Assembly: GCA_001873995.1 (NCBI GenBank)
Contig: MNVR01000030.1
Span: 1-58,930 of the forward strand
Source of the DNA: Candidatus Phelpsiimicrobium noxiivivens
Lineage (GTDB): Bacteria > Omnitrophota > Gorgyraeia > Velamenicoccales > Velamenicoccaceae
Reading direction: 5' to 3'
Length of the DNA stretch: 58,930 nucleotides
This document shows, piece by piece, positions 24,491-31,955 of the stretch. The translations under genes were made by a program, and so were the position numbers. Numbering within the stretch: the first letter of the stretch is position 1; the number at the start of each line of letters is the position of its first letter. The notes under the pieces are model-generated. The model saw nothing but the letters and a program-made list of their open reading frames with translations. It was not told the origin of the DNA and ran no database searches.

Positions 24491-24520
24491 GAGGTCCGGC
24501 CTCGCCAATCGGGGCCGAGG
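24491..24520 (+). terminator. GC-rich palindrome after glnK
   Basis: GAGGTCCGGCCTCG (from 24491) pairs with CGAGGCCGGACCTC over 14 bases, with a loop of about ten bases, and only GGTTATTT follows. It is a strong stem with a weak U-tract, plausibly ending the amt-PII transcript just before the next promoter at 24542. The core recurs at 291 and 35568. The 3' limit is approximate (24520-24530). Confidence 0.65.
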
Positions 24521-24541
24521 CCGGACCTCGGTTATTTGACC

Positions 24542-24570
24542 TTGACAAAGAAAAAATGGTATGTTATATT
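24542..24570 (+). promoter_or_regulatory. Sigma-70-type promoter of the second GAF-ANTAR gene
   Basis: TTGACA (24542-24547), a 17-base spacer and TATATT (24565-24570), the same -10 and spacing as at 10221. Transcription should start near 24577 and enter the hairpin-terminator leader. Confidence 0.85.
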
Positions 24571-24582
24571 TAACAAAATTAC

Positions 24583-24634
24583 GGCACAACGAAGTGCCAA
24601 AAATGGTTGAATTGTTTTAAAACGATGGCGTTTT
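24583..24634 (+). promoter_or_regulatory. Probable ANTAR hairpins upstream of an ANTAR gene
   Basis: P1 is GGCAC/GTGCC (24583-24598) with the ideal hexaloop AACGAA (A1, G4). P2 is AAAAC/GTTTT (24619-24634) with loop GATGGC (G4 only; alternatively AAAACG/CGTTTT with loop ATGG). The P2 3' arm is part of the terminator 5' arm that begins at 24628. This predicts autoregulation by antitermination. Confidence 0.65.
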
Positions 24635-24670
24635 ATGCCGATCATCAAATCGGTGTAAGACGTTTTTTTT
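24628..24670 (+). terminator. Intrinsic terminator/attenuator before second GAF-ANTAR gene
   Basis: GCGTTTTATGCCGAT (24628-24642) pairs with ATCGGTGTAAGACGT (24649-24663) over 15 positions including wobbles, around loop CATCAA, followed by a run of T residues to 24670. It lies about 30 bases before the start codon at 24701. Confidence 0.87.
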
Positions 24671-24700
24671 GTTTGTACCCGCGATGAATGGAGTAGCTTG

Positions 24701-25444
24701 ATGCAAAATATACCTTTCCCTGAGCAGATCAAGGCTTTGTCAAAGATAAGCAAGGCTATTGTTTCCGACCTTTATCTTGAAGATATCCTTCGTCTTATTG
24801 TTACAGTTACGGCAGAGGTGATGGGCTCAAACATTTGCTCGCTTATGCTTCTTGATGATAAGACAGGAGAGCTTATTATCAGGGCAACGCAGAGCGTCAG
24901 CGAAGAATATAATAAGAAGCCGCCATTGAAAAAAGGTGAAGGCATATCCGGCAAGGTGGCATCTCAGAATAAGCCCATGGCTGTTTTTGATGTGAGCAAG
25001 GAAAAAGAATACAAGTGCCAGGATATAGCTAAAAAAGAAGGCCTGCGTTCATTGTTATGCGTGCCGCTCTCAGTGAAAGGAAAAGTCATAGGTGTCATTA
25101 ATTGTTATACTTCTACCCCGCATGAATTTACCGAAACAGAGATAGAGATATTGACGTCTATTGCTAACCAGGCCACGGTTGCTATTGAGAATACGGAGTT
25201 GATGGTGAAGAGCAAGGTAATACAGGAGGAGCTGGAAAGCCGCAAGATAACAGAGCACGCTAAAGGAATACTAATGAGGGATGAGCATTTAACTGAAGAA
25301 GAAGCTTATCTGAAGCTTCGTAAATACAGTATGGATCGCCGCAAGACCATGCGGGAAGTGTCAGAGGCTATAATACTGGCATCTGATATGAAGAATATGT
25401 GTGATACGAAAAACCCGCGCGCAAACAAAGTTCAAACTTCTTGA
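24701..25444 (+). CDS. GAF-ANTAR transcription antitermination regulator 2
   Basis: A 247-residue paralog of the protein at 7160: GAF sensor (about residues 15-165; LYLEDILRLIVTVTAEVMGS, GEGISGKVASQNKPMAVFDV, LLCVPLSVKGKVIGVINCYT) and ANTAR domain (about 172-232; ITEHAKGILMRDEHLTEEEA, RRKTMREVSEAIIL), with a 15-residue basic tail absent from paralog 1. ATG 24701 has GGAG upstream; TTG 24698 is an alternative. It sits between the amt-PII genes and glutamate synthase and carries an attenuator in its own leader, so it probably regulates itself and neighbouring nitrogen genes. Confidence 0.9.
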   Translation: MQNIPFPEQIKALSKISKAIVSDLYLEDILRLIVTVTAEVMGSNICSLMLLDDKTGELIIRATQSVSEEYNKKPPLKKGEGISGKVASQNKPMAVFDVSKEKEYKCQDIAKKEGLRSLLCVPLSVKGKVIGVINCYTSTPHEFTETEIEILTSIANQATVAIENTELMVKSKVIQEELESRKITEHAKGILMRDEHLTEEEAYLKLRKYSMDRRKTMREVSEAIILASDMKNMCDTKNPRANKVQTS

Positions 25445-25499
25445 TGCCAATGTCGGCTACAAGAAGGCGCGCTAAACAACCTCAAAGAGGAGGAGAGAT

Positions 25500-27131
25500 A
25501 TGAATCTGCAAAGGCCAAACGCGAACGACGCGATTGGGACGTTTAATCGTTCCAAAAATGTAGTGCCCGGTTCAGGCATCTGTTCAAGGTGCTTAGATGG
25601 TTGCCGGGGCAATTGTGATGTTTTTAAGGCGACGTTTAGAAGCCGTGAAGTGATCTATCCTGGGCCATTTGGCGAAATGACAGCAGGAGGCGACAAGAAT
25701 TATCCAGTTGATTATTCCCACCTTAATATTCAAGGGTATGCTTTGGGAGCCAAGGGCCTGCCTGGAGACGCTGTAGGCAACTCCGATAACACAAAATTTC
25801 CTGATGTAAATACCGAAACCCAGTATGGCTGGGATTCAAAAGTAAAAATGAGGCTGCCTGTTTTTACAGGCGCTTTGGGCTCTACTGAAATAGCGCGTAA
25901 GAATTGGGAGCACTTCGCCATAGGCGCTGCGATATCGGGTATTACACTTGTCTGCGGTGAAAATGTATGTGGTATTGACCCCGCGCTTGAACTGGACAAT
26001 AAAGGCAAGATAAAAAGTTCGCCTGATATGGACAGGCGCATAGAGATATACAAGAGGTTCCATGAGGGGTATGGCGAGATACTAGTTCAGATGAACGTTG
26101 AAGATACGCGCCTTGGCGTCGCGGAATACGTTAGGAAAAAACACGGCCTTGATGCCATAGAATTGAAGTGGGGGCAGGGAGCAAAATGTATAGGCGGTGA
26201 AATAAAGGTCAAAAGCCTTGAGAGGGCCCTTGAGCTTAAGAAGAGAGGTTATATAGTTACGCCAAATCCTACGCTTGAGGCTGTGCAGCATGCCTTTAAG
26301 GATGGAGCAATAAAAGAATTTGAGCGCCATTCAAGGCTTGGATTTGTTTCTGAGGAGGCGTTTTTAGCTGAAGTAAAGAGATTAAGGGCTCTTGGTTTTA
26401 AGCGCGTTACGCTTAAAACGGGCGCTTATTCCATGAGAGAGTTGGCTATGGCTATCCGCTATAGCGCTATGGCTAAAATAGACCTGTTGACCATTGACGG
26501 TGCTCCGGGCGGTACAGGAATGAGCCCATGGCGGATGATGGAAGAGTGGGGTATCCCAACATTCTATCTTGAGTCTCTGACGTATGAATTCTGCCAAAAG
26601 TTGACAAAGAAAGGTATACGCGTCCCTGATATAGCTATCGCGGGAGGTTTTTCCACGGAAGACCATATCTTCAAAGTTCTTGCGATGGGTTCTCCTTATA
26701 TCAAAGCAGTTTGCATGGGCAGGGCGTTGATGATACCTGGCATGGTTGGCAAGAACATAGGCGTCTGGCTTAAAGACGGTAAACTTCCTCCTACTGTATC
26801 TGATTTTGGCAAGACGGAAAAAGAAATATTCGTTTGTTACGATGAGTTGGAAGAGAGATATGGTAAAGATATGAAAGATATCCCCCTTGGAGCCGTAGGG
26901 GTATATTCCTTCTCGCAGAAGATAAAAGTCGGCCTGCAGCAATTAATGGCCGGCAGCAGGAACTTTAAATTAAGCACGATATCAAGAAGCGATCTCATGA
27001 CTTTAACAAAGGATGCGGCTGATATCTCAGGCATACCTTATGTTATGGAGGCTTATCGTAAGGAAGCGGAGGATATACTTAGCGGAAAAGGTATTGGCAA
27101 AGTTAAGTCAAAAGCGGCAGTTAAGAGGTGA
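25500..27131 (+). CDS. FMN-binding glutamate synthase family protein
   Basis: A 543-residue protein related to the central/FMN domain of glutamate synthase (GltB2, archaeal-like), without an amidotransferase domain. The N-terminus has a Cys cluster CSRCLDGCRGNCD (residues 27-39). The TIM-barrel FMN site includes ELKWGQGAKCIGGEIKVKSL, DLLTIDGAPGGTGMSPWRMM, VPDIAIAGGFSTEDHIFK and KAVCMGRALMIPGMVG. It probably makes glutamate from 2-oxoglutarate with ammonia or glutamine nitrogen supplied by a partner; that is inference. AGGAGG precedes the ATG. A small Cys-rich gene and gltB follow. Confidence 0.85.
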   Translation: MNLQRPNANDAIGTFNRSKNVVPGSGICSRCLDGCRGNCDVFKATFRSREVIYPGPFGEMTAGGDKNYPVDYSHLNIQGYALGAKGLPGDAVGNSDNTKFPDVNTETQYGWDSKVKMRLPVFTGALGSTEIARKNWEHFAIGAAISGITLVCGENVCGIDPALELDNKGKIKSSPDMDRRIEIYKRFHEGYGEILVQMNVEDTRLGVAEYVRKKHGLDAIELKWGQGAKCIGGEIKVKSLERALELKKRGYIVTPNPTLEAVQHAFKDGAIKEFERHSRLGFVSEEAFLAEVKRLRALGFKRVTLKTGAYSMRELAMAIRYSAMAKIDLLTIDGAPGGTGMSPWRMMEEWGIPTFYLESLTYEFCQKLTKKGIRVPDIAIAGGFSTEDHIFKVLAMGSPYIKAVCMGRALMIPGMVGKNIGVWLKDGKLPPTVSDFGKTEKEIFVCYDELEERYGKDMKDIPLGAVGVYSFSQKIKVGLQQLMAGSRNFKLSTISRSDLMTLTKDAADISGIPYVMEAYRKEAEDILSGKGIGKVKSKAAVKR

Positions 27132-27134
27132 TCT

Positions 27135-27296
27135 ATGGAAAAGAGAGGATTGTGCAGTGCCTGTGTATTTGACAAAGAGTGCAATTTTCCGCGCAAATAT
27201 CCTATCTGGGATTGCGAAGAATTCAGCATTTTTTTGCCATCAGGCAATAGAGGCATGAAAAAAAGAATAAAGCCGCTTGCAAGAGCTAGAGCGTAA
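27135..27296 (+). CDS. 53-residue Cys-rich protein between the two glutamate synthases
   Basis: ATG 27135 to TAA 27296 encodes 53 residues: CSACVFDKEC then WDCEEF gives Cys7, Cys10, Cys16 and Cys27, a possible metal or Fe-S site. The C-terminal third is strongly basic (MKKRIKPLARARA). It starts three bases after the stop of the FMN glutamate synthase, so it is almost surely co-translated. It could be a small electron carrier or an assembly partner for that enzyme. I do not recognise a named family. Confidence 0.72.
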   Translation: MEKRGLCSACVFDKECNFPRKYPIWDCEEFSIFLPSGNRGMKKRIKPLARARA

Positions 27297-27300
27297 GTAT

Positions 27301-27339
27301 AAAAAAACAAAGGTGTTTTTTTAACGGACAGAGGCGTCC
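27301..27339 (+). promoter_or_regulatory. Canonical dual-hexaloop ANTAR target before gltB
   Basis: P1: AAAAAAAC (27301-27308) pairs with GTTTTTTT (27315-27322), loop AAAGGT. P2: GGAC (27326-27329) pairs with GTCC (27336-27339), loop AGAGGC. Both loops are exactly six bases with A1 and G4, and only three bases separate the hairpins. P2 overlaps the terminator arm starting at 27330, so binding of an ANTAR protein would block termination. This is the best match in the window. Confidence 0.82.
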
Positions 27340-27374
27340 TTTAGCTGATATATGATCAGAGGACGCCTCTTTTT
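27330..27374 (+). terminator. Intrinsic terminator/attenuator in gltB leader
   Basis: AGAGGCGTCCT (27330-27340) pairs perfectly with AGGACGCCTCT (27360-27370), followed by TTTT. The loop contains a further CTGAT/ATCAG hairpin. It lies about 45 bases before the gltB start, so read-through control of gltBD is expected. Confidence 0.9.
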
Positions 27375-27416
27375 GTTAACTCAATGTAAAATTTTAGAAC
27401 AACTCACTGAATTTTT

Positions 27417-30400
27417 ATGAAACAGATCGGTTATCCACCAAAACAAGGGCTCTATGACCCGGCTTATGAACACGATAGCTGCGGAGTGGGTTTTGTCGTC
27501 CACATTGGAGGCGAGAAATCCAATGACGTCGTTATCCAGGGGTTGACGATATTAAACAACCTTAGCCACCGCGGCGCTCAGGGAGCTGACCCAGAGACAG
27601 GAGATGGCGCGGGTATTTTGATACAAATTCCTCACGAATTTTTTAAAGCTGAACTGGCTTTATCCGGCGGAGAGCTTCCAGCATTCGGTTCTTACGCGGT
27701 TGGTATGGTTTTTTTTCCGCCTAAAGCAGAAAGCGCCCAAGTTTGCAGATCTGTTTTTGAAAGGGCAGCTGGCAAGGAAGGTTTCAAGGTGCTCGCCTGG
27801 CGCGACGTGCCTGTTGATAATTCGCGTATCGGCTTAACAGCAAAAGAAGTTCAGCCTGTTGTAAGACAGGTTTTTATATTTAAGCCTGGTTCTGTAAGGG
27901 AGCAGTCAGATCTTGAGCGTAAACTTTATATCCTGCGCAGGCTTATTGAAAAAGAGGTAGCTGCCTCTTCTTTAGCTGACAAGAGGTCATTTTATGTTTT
28001 AAGCCTGTCTTCCCGGACGATAGTTTATAAGGGCCTGCTTATGACCGGCCAGTTAAAGTCTTTTTACAAGGATCTGTCTGATGAGCGGTTGGTGAGCGCG
28101 CTTGCCCTGGTGCATTCCCGTTATTCAACGAACACTTTTCCAACATGGGACTTAAGCCAGCCTTTCAGGCTATTGGCCCATAACGGAGAGATAAATACTT
28201 TGCGAGGTAATATTAATTGGATGAGCGCGCGGCAGGCGAGCCTGGCGTCATATCTTTTTGGCGAGGATATCAAGAAACTTTTCCCCGTGATAGTTCCTGG
28301 AGGGTCTGATTCGGCGGCCCTGGACAATATGGCTGAGTTTCTTATCATGTCTGGCAGGCCGATTGAACACGTAATGATGATGCTTATACCGGAAGCCTGG
28401 GAAAACGACGCGTCTCTGGATGAAAGCAAAAAAGGATTCTATGAATATCATTCCGCTTTGATGGAACCGTGGGACGGGCCCGCGGCTGTCGCGTTTACTG
28501 ACGGCGTTTCTATCGGAGCTATATTGGACAGGAACGGCCTGCGCCCGGCGCGATATACCATCACTAAAAAAGGCTTTGTGGTCATGGCCTCGGAAACTGG
28601 TGTTTTGGGCCTTAAGCCTGAAGAGATCATTTGCAAAGGCAGGCTGCAGCCAGGCAAGATGTTCCTTGTAGATACCTGTCAGGGGCGTATTGTTAGTGAC
28701 GCGGAGATCAAAAGCAAGGTTTCCGCGTTAAAACCATATAGCCAGTGGGTGAAAAAGGGCGTTGTGCGTTTGGAGGAGCTGGCCGCGAAAGAAGATCATC
28801 GGGCTATTAAGGAAGATGAATTGCTTAGGCATGAGTTGGCTTTTGGCACGACGCGTGAGGATATAAAGATCATTATGGTGCCTATGGCTGAAACCGCTTC
28901 TGAACCCAGCGGGTCTATGGGCTCTGATATGCCGTTAGCTGTATTATCAGATCATCCTCAGCCCATTTACAACTATTTTAAACAATTATTTGCCCAGGTC
29001 ACTAATCCACCCATTGACCCTATCCGCGAAGAGCTGGTGATGAGCCTGGAAGGTTTTCTGGGAAGACAAAGAAATTTGTGCGAAGAGACTGAAAAACATT
29101 GTGAACTTATTAAATACAAACAGCCCGTGCTTCTTAACGAAGAACTCGCTAAGCTGCGGCACATTGATACTAATGGCTTTAGGGCCAAGGAGCTTTCTAT
29201 TGTGTTTGACGTAAGTAAAGGCTCTTTGAGAATGGCGCTGGGCCGCCTTTGCCAAGAGGCTTCTCAATGTATCAAAGAAGGCTATAACCTTATTATTTTA
29301 AGCGACCGCGGCGTTTGTTCTCAAAAGGCGGCTATTCCTTCTCTTTTGGCCGTTGGGGCGGTGCATCATTATCTGCTCCGGGAAACAACGCGTATGCAGG
29401 CGAGCATTATTGTTGAAACAGGGGACGCCAGGGAAGTGATGCATTTTGCTTTGTTATTGGGCTATGGCGCCAATGCCATTAATCCATACCTTGCTTATGA
29501 AACGCTCCTGAGCCTTTACAAAAAGCGTGACGCGTTCATAGGGTTTGACAAAAATAAGATCATTGCCAATTACATTAAAGCCATAGATAAGGGCCTGCTC
29601 AAAGTATTTTCAAAGATGGGCATATCCACTTTGCAGAGTTATTGCGGAGCCCAGATCTTTGAGGCGCTTGGTTTAGGCAAGGAAATTATAGATAATTATT
29701 TTAGCGGGACCTCTTCAAGGATCGGCGGAGTGGGCTTAGAGACGATCCAAAAAGAGGCGCTTTTGCGTCATTACAGAGGTTTTCCTGAAAGAGAAGCCCA
29801 GGAGTTATCTTTGCCTGTGGGAGGCTGGTATCAATATCGCAAAGGCGGAGAATATCATTTGTGGAATCCTGATACTATCACGGCGCTTCAACAGGCTGCG
29901 CGCAATGAAGATTATAGCGAGTTTAAAAGATTTGCGGAGCTTATTAATAACCAGGAAGGCCATTTGACGACATTGAGGAGCCTTTTGAGGTTTAAGAAGG
30001 CAAAGCCTATTCCTTTAGAAGACGTGGAACCGGCTAAGGATATAGTAAAGAGGTTTGCTACAGGAGCCATGTCTTTTGGGTCAATTTCCAAGGAAGCGCA
30101 CGAGGCAATGGCTATCGCTATGAATAGGTTGGGGGCTATGAGTAATTCCGGAGAAGGCGGCGAAGACCCGGAGCGTTATGAGCTTTTGCCTAACGGCGAT
30201 TCAAAAAGGAGCAAGATCAAGCAGGTCGCGTCCGGAAGGTTCGGCGTAAATAGTTTTTATCTGGCTAACGCGGATGAGCTGCAGATAAAGATCGCCCAGG
30301 GCGCTAAGCCGGGTGAAGGCGGCCAGCTGCCAGGCCATAAAGTGGATGTTGTCGTGGCGAAAATAAGGCATTCAACTCCGGGCGTGACGCTAATATCTCC

Positions 30401-31955
30401 GCCGCCGCATCATGATATATATTCTATTGAAGATTTGGCTCAGTTGATATTTGATCTGAAAAATGCTAATCCTAACGCGCGCGTCAGCGTCAAACTTGTT
30501 TCGGAAATAGGCGTAGGTACGATCGCCGCGGGTGTTGCCAAGGGGCACGCCGAAATGATCCTTATATCCGGCTATGATGGCGGCACGGGCGCGTCACCTT
30601 TGTCGTCTATTAAACATGCTGGGTTACCTTGGGAACTGGGCCTTTCTGAAACGCATCAGGTTCTCGTGATGAATGGTTTAAGGGGCCGCGTGCGGCTGCA
30701 GACTGATGGACAGATGCGCACAGGAAAAGATGTTGTGGTAGCCGCGATGCTTGGAGCTGAAGAATTCGGATTCGCGACAGCCGCGCTCATTACTCTTGGT
30801 TGCGTTATGCTCAGGCACTGCCAGCTGAATACTTGCTCGGTCGGTATCGCGACACAAGACCCGGCGCTTCGCTGCCGTTTTAGGGGCTCGCCGGAATATA
30901 TCATCACATATTTTACATTTTTGGCCCGGCAGGTCCGTGAGATAATGAGTGAACTTGGGGTGAGGTCTATGGATGAATTAATAGGCCGCGTTGATATGCT
31001 TGAGATAAATGACGCGCTTCGCCATTGGAAATCCGAGGGAGTTGATTTTTCAAATATTCTTTTTAGTCCGGAATTAAAGCCGGGCGTTGCTGTGCGGCGC
31101 GCGCAATCTCAGGATTATGGGTTGGATAAGGTGCTTGACCTGGAACTGATCCAACTGGCCAAACAGGCCTTGGAGCGCTCAGAACCAGTTAAAATCGAGC
31201 TTGATATCAGGAACACTAATCGTACTGTGGGCGCCATGCTTTCCGGTGAAATTTCTAAACGTTTCGGGCAGAAAGGGTTGCCAGATGACACTATCCAGTT
31301 ATTTTTTAAAGGCACGGCAGGCCAAAGTTTTGGAGCTTTTGGAGCGCGTGGTTTAAGTTTTTATCTTGAAGGCGATGCTAATGATTATTTAGGAAAAGGG
31401 CTTTCAGGCGCCAAGATCGTAGTCGCTCCCCCTAAAGAAGTTGTGTTTAAGCCTGAAGAAAATGTCATTGTCGGCAATACTCTGCTTTATGGCGCGACCG
31501 AAGGAGAGGTTTTTATACGCGGTATAGCGGGCGAGAGATTTTGTGTCAGGAATTCCGGCGTCCACGCCGTAGTAGAAGGCGTGGGTGACCACGGTTGTGA
31601 ATATATGACAGGCGGCCGCGTTGTCGTTATTGGAAAGACCGGAAGGAATTTCGCGGCGGGCATGAGCGGCGGTATCTCATATGTGTATGATGCTGACGGC
31701 GGGTTTAAAACCCGCTGTAATCTCGGTATGGTGGAGTTAGGCAAGGTTACGCAGGAAAAAGACATTAAGACGATCCGCGCGCTGCTTGAGAAACATCTGC
31801 GTTATACTGGCAGCAGTGTAGCTAAAAATATACTTGATAACTGGAAGAAAGAACTTAAGCGGTTTGTAATGGTTATGCCTTTGGAATATAAGCGTGTTTT
31901 AGGGCAAATTGAGATAGTGCCTATGGGGGTCGATATGGAGGCTTCGGATGGGTGA
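27417..31955 (+). CDS. gltB: Glutamate synthase large subunit
   Basis: Transfers glutamine amide nitrogen to 2-oxoglutarate. The 1512-residue protein has the full domain order. An N-terminal class II amidotransferase begins at the nucleophile Cys22 in HDSCGVGFVV after a 21-residue propeptide, with LSHRGAQGADPETGDGAG and HSRYSTNTFPTW. A central domain follows, then the FMN synthase domain (GSISKEAHEAMAIAMNRLGA, GYDGGTGASPLSSIKHAG), the 3Fe-4S cluster CQLNTCSVGIATQDP, and the C-terminal GXGXG beta-helix (about 1250-1490). It overlaps gltD by eight bases. Upstream is the ANTAR-type attenuator. Confidence 0.96.
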   Translation: MKQIGYPPKQGLYDPAYEHDSCGVGFVVHIGGEKSNDVVIQGLTILNNLSHRGAQGADPETGDGAGILIQIPHEFFKAELALSGGELPAFGSYAVGMVFFPPKAESAQVCRSVFERAAGKEGFKVLAWRDVPVDNSRIGLTAKEVQPVVRQVFIFKPGSVREQSDLERKLYILRRLIEKEVAASSLADKRSFYVLSLSSRTIVYKGLLMTGQLKSFYKDLSDERLVSALALVHSRYSTNTFPTWDLSQPFRLLAHNGEINTLRGNINWMSARQASLASYLFGEDIKKLFPVIVPGGSDSAALDNMAEFLIMSGRPIEHVMMMLIPEAWENDASLDESKKGFYEYHSALMEPWDGPAAVAFTDGVSIGAILDRNGLRPARYTITKKGFVVMASETGVLGLKPEEIICKGRLQPGKMFLVDTCQGRIVSDAEIKSKVSALKPYSQWVKKGVVRLEELAAKEDHRAIKEDELLRHELAFGTTREDIKIIMVPMAETASEPSGSMGSDMPLAVLSDHPQPIYNYFKQLFAQVTNPPIDPIREELVMSLEGFLGRQRNLCEETEKHCELIKYKQPVLLNEELAKLRHIDTNGFRAKELSIVFDVSKGSLRMALGRLCQEASQCIKEGYNLIILSDRGVCSQKAAIPSLLAVGAVHHYLLRETTRMQASIIVETGDAREVMHFALLLGYGANAINPYLAYETLLSLYKKRDAFIGFDKNKIIANYIKAIDKGLLKVFSKMGISTLQSYCGAQIFEALGLGKEIIDNYFSGTSSRIGGVGLETIQKEALLRHYRGFPEREAQELSLPVGGWYQYRKGGEYHLWNPDTITALQQAARNEDYSEFKRFAELINNQEGHLTTLRSLLRFKKAKPIPLEDVEPAKDIVKRFATGAMSFGSISKEAHEAMAIAMNRLGAMSNSGEGGEDPERYELLPNGDSKRSKIKQVASGRFGVNSFYLANADELQIKIAQGAKPGEGGQLPGHKVDVVVAKIRHSTPGVTLISPPPHHDIYSIEDLAQLIFDLKNANPNARVSVKLVSEIGVGTIAAGVAKGHAEMILISGYDGGTGASPLSSIKHAGLPWELGLSETHQVLVMNGLRGRVRLQTDGQMRTGKDVVVAAMLGAEEFGFATAALITLGCVMLRHCQLNTCSVGIATQDPALRCRFRGSPEYIITYFTFLARQVREIMSELGVRSMDELIGRVDMLEINDALRHWKSEGVDFSNILFSPELKPGVAVRRAQSQDYGLDKVLDLELIQLAKQALERSEPVKIELDIRNTNRTVGAMLSGEISKRFGQKGLPDDTIQLFFKGTAGQSFGAFGARGLSFYLEGDANDYLGKGLSGAKIVVAPPKEVVFKPEENVIVGNTLLYGATEGEVFIRGIAGERFCVRNSGVHAVVEGVGDHGCEYMTGGRVVVIGKTGRNFAAGMSGGISYVYDADGGFKTRCNLGMVELGKVTQEKDIKTIRALLEKHLRYTGSSVAKNILDNWKKELKRFVMVMPLEYKRVLGQIEIVPMGVDMEASDG

